NCBI RefSeq assembly: GCF_024436415.1
Contig: NZ_JAFMZQ010000002.1
Coordinates: 124,001-188,000 of the forward strand
Reading direction: 5' to 3'
DNA from: Pedobacter deserti
GTDB lineage: Bacteria > Bacteroidota > Bacteroidia > Sphingobacteriales > Sphingobacteriaceae
DNA: 64,000 nt
Shown: positions 19,993 to 28,485 of the stretch, one piece after another
Numbering within the stretch: the first letter of the stretch is position 1
Layout: the number at the start of each line of letters is the position of its first letter
Notes under the pieces: generated by a model
The model's input: the letters and a program-made list of their open reading frames with translations, nothing else
Told to the model about the DNA's origin: nothing
Database searches by the model: none
Program-made: the position numbers and the translations under genes

Positions 19993-20200
19993 CTGCTAGG
20001 TCTTCTTCTGTATACTGGAAGTAAGCTACATTGAAACTGGCCAGTACTGCCGGGAAGTCCCATTTTCTCATGCCACACATTTCAGCGGCTTGCCCCAAAG
20101 TGAGTTTACCCGCTTCATACAGTTTGGCCGCAATGAGCTTCAGTGTCTGATCACGCTCTTTATCAAGGGCATCGGGAAGTTCTAACGTCAGTGTTGTCAT
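19979..20200 (-). CDS. UPF0175 family antitoxin
   Basis: The start at ATG 20200 gives 73 aa (MTTLTLELPDALD); a longer frame from 20224 is possible but adds an unlikely N-terminus. The UPF0175 pattern is clear: KLIAAKLYEAGKLTLGQAAE is a helix-turn-helix-like segment. It ends in an acidic tail (EEDLADEF) suited to binding the toxin. It overlaps the DUF3368 toxin gene by 14 bp and probably represses its own promoter. Confidence 0.88.
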   Translation of the reverse strand: MTTLTLELPDALDKERDQTLKLIAAKLYEAGKLTLGQAAEMCGMRKWDFPAVLASFNVAYFQYTEEDLADEFK

Positions 20201-20271
20201 GATATAAAGATACGGGTTTATCAAATTTAAAACAAAATGTGTGCCGCCGGATCAACGGCAAACTAATTTAT

Positions 20272-20308
20272 GAATCATGAATCGTCCGAAAAAGGCGATT
20301 CATGATTC
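20272..20308. repeat. Perfect 13-bp inverted repeat between two TA loci
   Basis: GAATCATGAATCG (20272-20284) and CGATTCATGATTC (20296-20308) flank an 11-base centre that can add further pairs. There is no T-run on either side, so it is not a standard terminator. It lies between the intact and the decayed toxin-antitoxin loci, roughly 70-110 bp from each start. Confidence 0.7.
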
Positions 20309-20354
20309 GATATCCGAAAAGATTATGAGCATTCTAAAAGAACTTTGTTTTTAG

Positions 20355-20362
20355 TATTTTTG
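20355..20362 (+). promoter_or_regulatory. -7 box before the orphan antitoxin
   Basis: TATTTTTG matches TAnnTTTG 24 bp before the ATG of the small antitoxin-like gene. No clear -33 element is present. Confidence 0.4.
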
Positions 20363-20386
20363 TATATATCATAATGGCATATTACT

Positions 20387-20617
20387 ATGGAGCTCATTTT
20401 AAAATCGAATAACGAAGAAAGTTTAGCAAAAATTATTGCTTTAGCTAAGAAGTTAAACGTTGTGATTGAAAAGAAGAATGCTGATTTTAATAAGACTACT
20501 AGGATTAATCTGAAAAACCGTATTCTCAATTTCAAACCCACAGGGTCTTCTTCTTTTGGTGATGCAGCGGAATGGGAGCAACACCAACGTTCAGATCGTG
20601 AGTTAGCTTTTTCATAA
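20387..20617 (+). CDS. Small antitoxin-like protein, partner of a decayed PIN toxin
   Basis: The 76 aa protein starts with a short beta-helix segment (MELILKSNNEESLAKIIALA) and ends in a polar tail with WEQHQRSDRELAFS, as in small antitoxins encoded before PIN toxins in Bacteroidota. I infer the role mainly from its place immediately upstream of a recognisable PIN toxin remnant. Its TAA stop overlaps the former toxin start. The frame itself is intact. Confidence 0.7.
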   Translation: MELILKSNNEESLAKIIALAKKLNVVIEKKNADFNKTTRINLKNRILNFKPTGSSSFGDAAEWEQHQRSDRELAFS

Positions 20618-20878
20618 GAAAGGCTTTTCTTTTAGATAGTAATGTAATTATTTATTCTTACTCAAGCGAGTACGAATATTTAAGGGAGCTAATTATCAAT
20701 GAATCTTGTACAGTGTCAGAAATTTCCAGAGTTGAAGTACTCGGTTATCATGGGTTGAAGAAGGAGGAAGAAAAGTATTTTAAGGATATTTTTGAATACG
20801 CACCCGTAATTCTTCCTGACCAGGATATTTTTGATAGAGCTATTGAAATCCGAAGAAGTATAATTTGAAGCTAGGTGA
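20614..20878 (+). pseudogene. Decayed PIN-domain toxin
   Basis: The frame from 20614 reads RKAFLLDSNVIIYSYSSEY and on to VSEISRVEVLGYHGLK, a clear PIN toxin N-terminal half. Three lesions are visible. The expected ATG is ATA, overlapping the antitoxin TAA. A one-base deletion after the codons for IRRS (near 20859) brings TGA at 20866-20868, while the shifted frame continues NLKLGE. Sequence homology stops at about 20878, so the C-terminal acidic residues are lost. It should not make toxin. Confidence 0.8.
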
Positions 20879-21255
20879 GGCCCAATATGGTGATACTGAT
20901 TGGTGATGACATTTCGTATAACGATTTTGGCTGCCTGGGTCATCTGATAATTAAAACACCAAATATTGATGGTCTTGCCAAAAATGGTTTAACCTTTACT
21001 AATGCATATCTCACGGCCAGTTCATGCAGCCCCAGCCGGGTCAGTATAATGACGGGAAGGTATCCCCATAACACGGGCGCAGCAGAACTTCATTCTGTTG
21101 TTCCGGCTGACCAGTTGGCTTTTCCCAAAATCTTAAAGGAAAACGGATATTATACGGCTCAGGCAGGCAAATGGCATCTTGGCGCATATGTCTATATCGA
21201 AATGCCTGGCGCGACGAAAAAAGCAACAGTCATTCATCGGCCAGGGCCGTTTTAA
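20878..21255 (+). pseudogene. Sulfatase fragment, truncated at both ends
   Basis: The frame reads RPNMVILIGDDISYNDFGCL, continues to the formylglycine motif SCSPSRVSIMTGRYP, and ends at AGKWHLG. These are the first 100 or so residues of a type I sulfatase (usually 450-550 aa). The signal peptide and start are missing: the fragment joins directly to the PIN remnant. After GKWHLG the sequence is unrelated and stops at 21255. A GTG at 20875 could start translation, but the product lacks most of the catalytic domain. Confidence 0.8.
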
Positions 21256-21315
21256 CCGGTCCTAGCGCACAAAAAGTTTGACCCGCTCATCTGTACTGCT
21301 GGTGCGAAGTTCTGG

Positions 21316-22626
21316 CTATTGATTTCCTTTCCAGCGCAGCCGCCATATCGCGCCACCCGCATCATCAGTGATCAGCATCGATCCGTCGGAGGCCATGGCC
21401 AGGCTTACCGGCCTTCCGAAGACTTCTGGTTTGCCAGCACCTTCGTTGATGCGCCAGCCTTTTAAAAAGTCTTCATAGCCTCCCTCTGCTTTTCCGGAAG
21501 CATTCATCCTTACCCTTACAATCTTGTAACCGGAGGCGTCGGCCCTGTTCCAGGAACCGCGCATGGCAATGTAGGCATCTGCCCGATACTCCTCTGGAAA
21601 CTGGGTGCCATGATAAAACATCAGACCTAGGGCCGCAGAATGCGCCTCCAGTAATACTTCTGGAGTTTTGGTGGCCGCAACCATCGGGCTTGTCGCCTTG
21701 ATGCGCGGATCAGGTTTGTCTGCTCTTAGATAAACATATGGCCAGCCGTAGAAAAGTCCGGGCGTAGCAAGCTCGGTAAAATAATCAGGAACAAGCTGAT
21801 CTCCGATACCATCACGCTCGTTTACGGCACTCCAAAGTACCGGACTGCCGGAAGCATGATTTATCGCCAGTGCCTGTGGGTTTCGGATACCGGAGGTGTA
21901 GGTTTGCCCGGTACCGCCGTTGATGTTAAAGACCTGTACGCTCGCATACCGAGGATCATCCTCTATGCCTACATTCATCGTAGAACCGATCCCGATGTAC
22001 ATTTTTTGGTTGACCGTGTCCAGTACCAGGCTGCGGTAAGGGTGCTGGCCGCCGGCGGGATAAGTGCCCAGCGTGGTCGGCGTGCCGCTCGCTTTGGTTT
22101 GCCCCCGGCTGTAATCGTACCTCACGACCGCTCCGCTGTTAGCCACATAAAGCTTGTTCTGGTACATGGCCATACCGTAGGGCCTGTTCAGAATGCCGCC
22201 CTCGTCCCAGGTGAATTTCGTTTCAGCATAGCCGTCTTTGTCCTCGTCTCGCAGGATCATGATCTTGTTGGCGGCGCTGACACCTACAAAGACATCGCCG
22301 TTCGGAGCTACGCAAAGGGTTCTGGCATTAGGAACGTCATCCTGGAACAGGTTAACCGCAAATCCAGCCGGTGCATGGAACGATGCAGAAGTTGGCCGCT
22401 CCATCAGTACCTGCGGATAGTTGGTCACTGATGCATTGGTGTCTGGAGCGGGAAGGTCATCGAGGTTGATCATCCTAGTCTGAGCGGAAAGGGTAGCCAT
22501 CGTCCAGTCCTTTCCCGGATTGGACTGCGGTTCGGGTTGCATGTTTGTGTCATCGCTCTTGCAGGAGGCGAGGATAAGCGTGGCAGCACAGCATATGCCG
22601 GCCCCGGATCGTAAAATATTCTTCAT
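21316..22626 (-). CDS. Sorbosone/glucose dehydrogenase-like beta-propeller lipoprotein
   Basis: The 436 aa protein has a lipoprotein signal (LILASC, Cys about residue 22). It then shows repeated propeller blades such as VAPNGDVFVGVSAANKI, YRSLVLDTVNQKMYIGIGS and GIRNPQALAI. These match PQQ-dependent soluble glucose/L-sorbosone dehydrogenase relatives of the periplasm. The substrate is unknown and PQQ use is inferred from the family. It is monocistronic and faces the sulfatase fragment. Confidence 0.85.
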   Translation of the reverse strand: MKNILRSGAGICCAATLILASCKSDDTNMQPEPQSNPGKDWTMATLSAQTRMINLDDLPAPDTNASVTNYPQVLMERPTSASFHAPAGFAVNLFQDDVPNARTLCVAPNGDVFVGVSAANKIMILRDEDKDGYAETKFTWDEGGILNRPYGMAMYQNKLYVANSGAVVRYDYSRGQTKASGTPTTLGTYPAGGQHPYRSLVLDTVNQKMYIGIGSTMNVGIEDDPRYASVQVFNINGGTGQTYTSGIRNPQALAINHASGSPVLWSAVNERDGIGDQLVPDYFTELATPGLFYGWPYVYLRADKPDPRIKATSPMVAATKTPEVLLEAHSAALGLMFYHGTQFPEEYRADAYIAMRGSWNRADASGYKIVRVRMNASGKAEGGYEDFLKGWRINEGAGKPEVFGRPVSLAMASDGSMLITDDAGGAIWRLRWKGNQ

Positions 22627-22801
22627 GGTAGTCTAATAATTTGACAGCCGCTATAGCTGCGATCAATTGTTACAACCCATGGGCAGTCAATTGGTTTTCG
22701 ATTTTATGAAGTTGCTAGACCCGATAATAAGAAGTTCGAAAGAAACGTCCCCACCGTCGACCGCGTGTAAATGTCCTGGCCAGTTGTTTATACGGAAATC
22801 A

Positions 22802-22830
22802 TTGAAAAAATACCTTCAAAATTATTTTTG
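22802..22830 (+). promoter_or_regulatory. Promoter of the DUF3175-cupin pair
   Basis: TTG (22802-22804) and TATTTTTG (22823-22830, exact TAnnTTTG) are 18 bases apart, 47 bp before the DUF3175 start. The rest of the gap from 22627 to 22801 shows no feature I can support. Confidence 0.5.
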
Positions 22831-22876
22831 CAAAACAAATGATATCTAAAGCCATTATCCTCAATAAAAGAAATAT

Positions 22877-23194
22877 ATGACGACCAAGGAGAAAAAGCCG
22901 AAAGGCAAAAGCAAAAAATGGTCCGCGGAGGTAACCGAGAATAGCGACGCGCTGGACCTGAAAGAAAACGTCTTTGAATCCAAGAACGCAAAAAAGGTTG
23001 CCGAATCACTAAAGAAATCCGCTGAGCAAAGCGACCGCCGGAAATCCAGTCCATACCGTTCAGCCATGTCTATGCTGACCTTTTACATTAACCGGGCGGG
23101 CAAGAATTTAGGCGCTGATCAAAAAGAAGTATTGGAAAACGCCAAGGATGAACTGCGCAAGGTATTTGGCCGAGAACCCAAGAGCAAAAAATAG
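22877..23194 (+). CDS. DUF3175 family protein
   Basis: This 105 aa lysine-rich protein contains KKWSAEVTENSDALDL and SPYRSAMSMLTFYINRAGKN, the two conserved blocks of DUF3175. No signal peptide or membrane helix is seen. The family is widespread in soil bacteria and has no assigned function; the charged character would suit nucleic acid binding, which is only inference. It is followed after 3 bp by a cupin gene. Confidence 0.9.
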   Translation: MTTKEKKPKGKSKKWSAEVTENSDALDLKENVFESKNAKKVAESLKKSAEQSDRRKSSPYRSAMSMLTFYINRAGKNLGADQKEVLENAKDELRKVFGREPKSKK

Positions 23195-23197
23195 GTA

Positions 23198-23701
23198 ATG
23201 CACTTAGAAACATTTATTCTGCATGACGACGGTACCATTCCCAACAGTGCTTTGCCAGTTCTGGTTTATCACGATGCTTTTGATGAGACGGGTCAGGCAG
23301 CTGCCGACTGGCTGCAGCATCGCTTTGCAGAAAATAACTGGACAAACTCTTTTAGATGGCACGTATATGATTACCATCATTACCATACCAACACGCATGA
23401 AGTTTTGGGCGTATATGCGGGCGAGGCAGAATTGCAACTGGGTGGTAAACAGGGCAAAAAGCTGCACGTAATCCCTGGCGATGTGATTGTTTTGCCCGCA
23501 GGAACAGGTCACATTTCTCTAAGCCGTAGTGCCGAGTTTAAAGTGGTCGGGGCTTACCCAAACGGCAAAGAGCCTGATCTGATTAAAATTACGGATGAGC
23601 GACCTCAGGATGTCGTTTTACGCATTAGCGCAGTCCCGCCGCCGGAAAATGATCCCTTATATGGACGATCGCCAAAGGCCGGTGTGATCAGGTTTTGGTA
23701 G
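23198..23701 (+). CDS. YjlB-like cupin protein
   Basis: The 167 aa protein has a single cupin barrel. The first motif HVYDYHHYHTNTHEVLGVYAG supplies His and Glu metal ligands, and GDVIVLPAGTGHISLS supplies the second. It resembles B. subtilis YjlB, of unknown function. It sits 3 bp after the DUF3175 gene, so the two are probably co-transcribed. Confidence 0.88.
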   Translation: MHLETFILHDDGTIPNSALPVLVYHDAFDETGQAAADWLQHRFAENNWTNSFRWHVYDYHHYHTNTHEVLGVYAGEAELQLGGKQGKKLHVIPGDVIVLPAGTGHISLSRSAEFKVVGAYPNGKEPDLIKITDERPQDVVLRISAVPPPENDPLYGRSPKAGVIRFW

Positions 23702-23813
23702 GATTCTCCTGTGTAGGACTGTCAGCGGGTAAATATGAAGACCCTGCCCTGATCGCCCTCGGAGACTTCTATCATAAACGTTTTTCGTTAATGCATGACA
23801 TGATGTCCTTTAC

Positions 23814-24041
23814 TTACTGATCTTCCGCATCGGTATTTCCAGAAGCGTTGCCTGATAGGTCTCCTGAAAGGTCGTCGACGTCTTGTTGCTCGTTTTGCTG
23901 CAGATCTGATTTTCCTTCGGGTCGGCTTTCACTTCCAGTTTCGTCACCGGCGAGTGGAGTATAATGTTCCTGTTGATTTTCAGCCTGTCCTGTTGGTTCC
24001 TGCTGATTTTGGGGATTTGGGGTATTGTGCTCGTTTTCCAT
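23814..24041 (-). CDS. Small acidic Gln/Asn-rich protein
   Basis: The frame from ATG 24041 gives 75 aa dominated by Glu, Gln, Asn, Asp and Gly, with a repeated segment DDLSGDLSGNASGN near the end. It has no signal peptide. It looks disordered and hydrophilic and has no family I recognise. Its small size and bias mean it could be spurious, though a similarly polar ORF occurs at 53600-53791. Confidence 0.5.
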   Translation of the reverse strand: MENEHNTPNPQNQQEPTGQAENQQEHYTPLAGDETGSESRPEGKSDLQQNEQQDVDDLSGDLSGNASGNTDAEDQ

Positions 24042-24240
24042 AATGTTCTTAGTTGTGGTAGTTGAATTAACAAGCGGTACCGGATAAGGTTTCAAATTTC
24101 ATGTGCGGTTATTTACACTTACGAAAAAAGTGTATAAATAACTTGATCTTTCAGCCCAGCGTTCCTATATTAGGATAATAACTACTATTAATGCTTTCAA
24201 TATACGTTATATCCGACTCTCAATCTGAACGCTCTTAACT

Positions 24241-25479
24241 ATGCTTACAAGTCTAAAATCAGTTTCAAATGCGGTTGCATTAGTTTATCTACTTATTTCT
24301 GAAATAGGGGTAAAGGTGAGTTTTGTTGCTATCCTGGTTTTGCCGGGTGTTGTTTTTTCGCAAGGGGTGGCCAGTATTACAGGAAAAGCTACTAAGTTGA
24401 AGGATGGCGCTCAACTAATCTTTACCGAGTTTGACCCTTCTAATCTTGATAGCCCCAGAACATACACATTGACCGTAGGTAGTGGATCTTTTAAAGGAGA
24501 TATTTCAACAGGCCATGGCGATATGTTTACATTAAAAATGGATAAGGAAAGCCATCGGCTATATCTTGCCCCAGGGCCAATTTCTATTGAATTACCTGAT
24601 AGCACACTAAAAACCATTAAGATTGATGGAAGCCAGCCTTATGTTGATTTTTTAAACCGTGATAGTGCTCGTATGAGCCAGCCATTCTATCAGACACTGC
24701 GCACAGCTTACCGCGAAGTCAGTAATGGCAAAGATCCCGATAGTCCGGAAATCTTACGGAAATTGGATTCCATAAATTTTATTTACAAGGAAAATTTGGC
24801 CAAATTTGAGTTGAGATGGTTACAGACTTCCACATCTGGGATCAATACCCGTTTGCTATACGACAATCTCACACGGCTGTCTGGAAGGGAGGTTCAAGAA
24901 TATTTTTCTCGGATTGAAAAGAATGCACAGGATAACAACTGCGGTAGATATATAAAGTTCCGCCTTGATAGCCTTTCTATAAATTCTGTTGCGCCAGAAT
25001 TTGTATTACAGGATACGGCAAAGAATGAGCATCATCTTACAAGTTACCGCGGGAAATATGTCCTTTTGGATTTTTGGGCTTCATGGTGCGTGCCATGTCG
25101 TGCCGAAAATCCTGCGTTACGGGCCCTGTACCAAAAATATAAGGGGGGCAATTTTGAGATTATAGGTGTGTCTCTCGACTCTGATAGGGCTTCCTGGATA
25201 AAAGCGATCGGTGATGACGACCTGCCTTGGGTGCACCTCTCTGATCTCCAGGGTTGGAAAAACAAAGTTTCAAGGAAATACCAGATCAGAAGTATACCTT
25301 CAAATGTATTGATATCGCCGGAGGGAAGGATTATAGCTACGAATCTTAAAGTTTCTGATTTGGAAGATGAGCTTAAAAAGCGATTCAACCAGGTAGGTCA
25401 GACGAAACAGTTCAGCCACGACCTTAGCTCCGATGATACCACTTATTTGCTTATTGCTAACGGAATAATTACAGATTAA
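24241..25479 (+). CDS. TlpA-like thioredoxin lipoprotein/periplasmic protein with DUF4369-type N-terminus
   Basis: The 412 aa protein has an N-terminal hydrophobic export region, then a beta-rich domain of the DUF4369 type (ASITGKATKLKDGAQLIF). A linker helix follows, then a C-terminal thioredoxin fold from about residue 255. The redox motif is WCVPC in FWASWCVPCRAENPAL. It should be a periplasmic thiol-disulfide oxidoreductase. A paralogue lies at 38952-40169. The signal peptide is unusually long; the true start could be downstream of residue 20. Confidence 0.87.
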   Translation: MLTSLKSVSNAVALVYLLISEIGVKVSFVAILVLPGVVFSQGVASITGKATKLKDGAQLIFTEFDPSNLDSPRTYTLTVGSGSFKGDISTGHGDMFTLKMDKESHRLYLAPGPISIELPDSTLKTIKIDGSQPYVDFLNRDSARMSQPFYQTLRTAYREVSNGKDPDSPEILRKLDSINFIYKENLAKFELRWLQTSTSGINTRLLYDNLTRLSGREVQEYFSRIEKNAQDNNCGRYIKFRLDSLSINSVAPEFVLQDTAKNEHHLTSYRGKYVLLDFWASWCVPCRAENPALRALYQKYKGGNFEIIGVSLDSDRASWIKAIGDDDLPWVHLSDLQGWKNKVSRKYQIRSIPSNVLISPEGRIIATNLKVSDLEDELKKRFNQVGQTKQFSHDLSSDDTTYLLIANGIITD

Positions 25480-25611
25480 ACTGCCGAATAATATTCTTCC
25501 GATCTTGTTCGGTCATTCTCCTGATATTCAATACTGTAATAAGTGAAGTAGATATTGAAGTATCTATTATCGCTAGTGTAGAAAAAATAACCAGATTCTA
25601 CCGGATATAAC

Positions 25612-25839
25612 TCAGAAGGGCTTAACAAATCTAATGCCTTTGATGTCTGTTAAATTTTTACCTTCCCGCAGGGATGTAGAAATCTTCTCTTTGTGTTCAA
25701 TCAATCCAGCAAAAGATTTCTTAGCAATAGATACAGCACTGCTACCCCTGGCTACTTTTACTTTAGTAACAGTAGTAACTGCAGCAGCAGCTTTTGTCTG
25801 ATGCCTGCTTGTATCGACTCGCTTTCTTTTTAAGGCCAT
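25612..25839 (-). CDS. Small basic hypothetical protein
   Basis: The 75 aa product is rich in Lys, Arg and Ala with a Thr/Val run (AAAAVTTVTKVKVARG) and no signal peptide. It starts 1 bp after the upstream DUF1579-like gene, which suggests co-transcription. I do not recognise it. The basic N-terminus could bind nucleic acid or be a structural tail. Confidence 0.5.
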   Translation of the reverse strand: MALKRKRVDTSRHQTKAAAAVTTVTKVKVARGSSAVSIAKKSFAGLIEHKEKISTSLREGKNLTDIKGIRFVKPF

Positions 25840-25840
25840 G

Positions 25841-26353
25841 TTACATGCCGGCTCTTTGTAGTTGCGAATCAGCTATATTCCTGCTGTAATTTGCATCGCC
25901 TGCAAAAAATTCTTCGCCTTCTGGAGAAACGTTATACATTTTGATTTGCATTTTATCTTCCGTGGGGCATGGGATCTCAATTCTCCATCCCCAATCAGGA
26001 TTATCAGTTACTTCGTAAGAGCCTAGTACGGAAATATCACCTTGTTCGTTTATGGTTCCGTAGCAATTCATGATTTTCCCGCTCATACCCCAGGAATCGA
26101 CCCATGATGCTGTAACCTCATGTCGTTTGTTGTTGTTGCCAATTAGTATAACACCGTCTTGAGCTTCGCCTTCGTGAACCCAATCATAACTCAGTATCAG
26201 GAATTTGCCATTCCCCACGGCCTTTATGGTCATACCCGACTCTGAGATGAAGTCTGGTTCAGGTAACCAGCTTAGAATCAATTTATAAGTGCCTTTCCAT
26301 TGCCCAATAAATTTGTGGTTTATGTCTGTAATTTTCATGTTAAATATAGTCAT
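25841..26353 (-). CDS. DUF1579-like lipocalin-fold protein
   Basis: The 170 aa protein shows HKFIGQWKGTYKLILSW at its N-terminus and a run of beta strands (KFLILSYDWVHEGEAQDG, EVTASWVDSWGMSG). This pattern fits DUF1579-type small beta-barrels. No signal peptide is present. A second in-frame ATG at 26338 (MKITDINHK) may be the true start. It lies 11 bp after the phytase gene. Confidence 0.7.
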   Translation of the reverse strand: MTIFNMKITDINHKFIGQWKGTYKLILSWLPEPDFISESGMTIKAVGNGKFLILSYDWVHEGEAQDGVILIGNNNKRHEVTASWVDSWGMSGKIMNCYGTINEQGDISVLGSYEVTDNPDWGWRIEIPCPTEDKMQIKMYNVSPEGEEFFAGDANYSRNIADSQLQRAGM

Positions 26354-26364
26354 TCCATCTTCAG

Positions 26365-27432
26365 TTATCTCACCTTCAGTTCCTTACCCGCCATATCTTC
26401 CCAACGGTAGTACTGAAAAGTCTTGTCATCGCTCATCGCTACAAAAAGTCCATGCTGAAAATCCTGATTTAAAGGCACCGATATAACCTCAGAACCATCG
26501 CTGTTGTTGGTCGACATCCGGATGGTTTTTATAAACTGGTTATTCCCTTCGCGTGTGTATACTTTGAATTGGTTTGCCGATTGATCGGACACCAGCAGAT
26601 AGCCAGTGCTGTCTGTGACTTTGTATATACTGATGCCTTCGTGATCTTCCTTAAAACCTTCTTTGGCAAATACAGACAGCTCCTTGTTGCCTTTGGCCGG
26701 GTCGGCGTAATACTTGCGCAGCCCGAACTGCTCGTCAGAGCAGTAGACGTAGCCCAGTTCATTATCGACCGCAATGGCTTCAATTTCCTTTTTACCGCTG
26801 TAAAAACCAAATTTGCGTTTTAGAACGCCCTTCACCTGGCCATGTCCATTGTCTGACAAGTGATACTGCCATAGGTACTCTCCGTTCTGCGGGCCTGTTT
26901 TTCGGCCGACAATGGCCTGTATTTCGCCTTCGGGACTGGTATATAAAGCTATTCCCATGAGGTCGCGGAACCCTTCAGCGGTTTCGTTTTCAAATACAGG
27001 GATGCCCCCATTGTCTACCGCCTTCATGTCTGGCAAGGTAAATATCCGCAGTTTATGTGTAAGCCTTTCGGTGGTTACCGCAATGTCTACCCGCTTTCCG
27101 CCCAACATCAGTCCGTAAGCAATATCAACATTATTGGGTCGCTTCAGGCCTTTTACAACTTTGTCAGAAATGATTTTACCTTTAAGATCATAAACATACA
27201 AGGCACCGTTCTCGTCTTTGTCGGTACCTATAACCAGCGATTTGGCGGGGTCTTGCGGATTGAGCCATATTGCGGGATCGTCTGTATCAAATTGCACAGG
27301 CTCGGTTGTATAAAGCGGTTTAATGACTGAATCTGCCAGGTCAGCACTTCCTGTTTGGGTGCCTGTGTTTGTGCAGGCGGCCAAAAATAAAAGCACAGCG
27401 GATAAAGCGGTTGTTAAAAATCTTGTCTGCAT
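26365..27432 (-). CDS. Beta-propeller phytase, lipoprotein
   Basis: The 355 aa protein has a lipoprotein signal (LLFLAAC, Cys20). Propeller motifs follow: DDPAIWLNPQDPAKSLVIGTDK, GLKRPNNVDIAYG, and the acidic EQFGLRKYYADP and DHEGISIY. These correspond to 3-phytase (BPP) calcium and phosphate-binding blades. It hydrolyses phytate outside the cell or in the periplasm. A TonB-dependent receptor and an acidic lipoprotein precede it on the same strand with gaps of 17 and 7 bp, forming a phytate-use operon. Confidence 0.9.
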   Translation of the reverse strand: MQTRFLTTALSAVLLFLAACTNTGTQTGSADLADSVIKPLYTTEPVQFDTDDPAIWLNPQDPAKSLVIGTDKDENGALYVYDLKGKIISDKVVKGLKRPNNVDIAYGLMLGGKRVDIAVTTERLTHKLRIFTLPDMKAVDNGGIPVFENETAEGFRDLMGIALYTSPEGEIQAIVGRKTGPQNGEYLWQYHLSDNGHGQVKGVLKRKFGFYSGKKEIEAIAVDNELGYVYCSDEQFGLRKYYADPAKGNKELSVFAKEGFKEDHEGISIYKVTDSTGYLLVSDQSANQFKVYTREGNNQFIKTIRMSTNNSDGSEVISVPLNQDFQHGLFVAMSDDKTFQYYRWEDMAGKELKVR

Positions 27433-27439
27433 CGGTCTG

Positions 27440-28468
27440 TTATTTGGTTAATGTTAATGTGATCTCTTCGGTTTCTTCGTCGTCGTATTCGCCTTGTAAG
27501 GTCAGTTCGAGGCGCCCTGCATTGAGTTTAAAGCTGCCTTTATAGCTAAACTCCTTTTCTGAACCGTCTTCCTGCTCCAGGTCGCCGGCCAACTCGACAT
27601 CCCCGTCTAATGTGTTAAGGCTAAGTTCTTCAATGTCCGCTTCAATTTCAATCTCTTTGTTAACGGTTTCGCGTTCTCCGCATTCATCAATTTCTTCTGT
27701 TTCCTTTAGCACAACGATGGCTTTAACTTCGCCGTATTCAAAAGCAATCTCGATTTCCTCAACATCATCAGGCTTCAGACTACGCACATCCTCATTGATC
27801 AGTCCGAACAGCTCAACAAATTGCTGGAACTGATCTTCATCGTCAATATCCAGCTCATAACTGCCGTATACCGACTCATCATCCAGCACTTCATAGCTGA
27901 ACTTGTTGGCGGTGTTTACGGCGATCTTTTCAGCGCCACCTTCAACGGACGTGAGCTGGATCTCCAGTTTGCGGTCGCCAGCATTAAGCGCATCATCATC
28001 AAACAGGTCGGCATCCGTCTCAAATTCAATTTCAATTTCCTCTACCCCGGCCGGGAAGTCGACACTCCCTTTTCCGGTCGCCACATCAAAATCCAGGTTC
28101 AGATCTATGTCTGCATCTTCAGATGTGCTGCAGTCGTCGATTTCATAAAAGGCTTTACTGTCCTTGATATAATCCGACAAACGGTCAGATCCTTCGAATC
28201 CAGTTATTGCAAAGTGTACACGTACCTTTTGTTTCAAAGGTACAATCCGTCCGTCGAGCTCTTTACCGTCCGGATCGACTCTGTCGGCCAGTGTGATCTT
28301 GAAGCTGAACTTATCCTCATCCTCCAGTTCACCGTCGCCTTCATCAGCTAAATTAAGTATTTGCGGAAAGTCCCCGCCGATGATGGGATCTATAACACCA
28401 TCGTTTTTTTTATCGCAGGCCATAACTGTGAGCGCGATGAGCGCCAGGCCATATATTGATCTTTTCAT
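27440..28468 (-). CDS. Acidic lipoprotein in phytase operon
   Basis: The 342 aa product has a lipobox (LTVMAC, Cys18) and is extraordinarily rich in Glu and Asp throughout, for example GDGELEDEDKFSF and DDVEEIEIAFEYGE. Alternating strands suggest stacked beta-sandwich domains. No named family is recognised. Its place between a TonB receptor and phytase suggests a surface protein serving the same substrate, possibly through Ca2+ binding by its acidic surface. Confidence 0.8.
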   Translation of the reverse strand: MKRSIYGLALIALTVMACDKKNDGVIDPIIGGDFPQILNLADEGDGELEDEDKFSFKITLADRVDPDGKELDGRIVPLKQKVRVHFAITGFEGSDRLSDYIKDSKAFYEIDDCSTSEDADIDLNLDFDVATGKGSVDFPAGVEEIEIEFETDADLFDDDALNAGDRKLEIQLTSVEGGAEKIAVNTANKFSYEVLDDESVYGSYELDIDDEDQFQQFVELFGLINEDVRSLKPDDVEEIEIAFEYGEVKAIVVLKETEEIDECGERETVNKEIEIEADIEELSLNTLDGDVELAGDLEQEDGSEKEFSYKGSFKLNAGRLELTLQGEYDDEETEEITLTLTK

Positions 28469-28485
28469 CTTGTGTTATACTTGCA

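Noticed and set aside
20875..21255. A functional small sulfatase
   Set aside because: It lacks a signal peptide and about three quarters of the catalytic domain, and its 5' end is joined to a toxin gene remnant.
22667..22849. A 60-codon frame after the sorbosone-dehydrogenase-like gene
   Set aside because: It has no start context, overlaps the probable DUF3175 promoter, and shows no motif.
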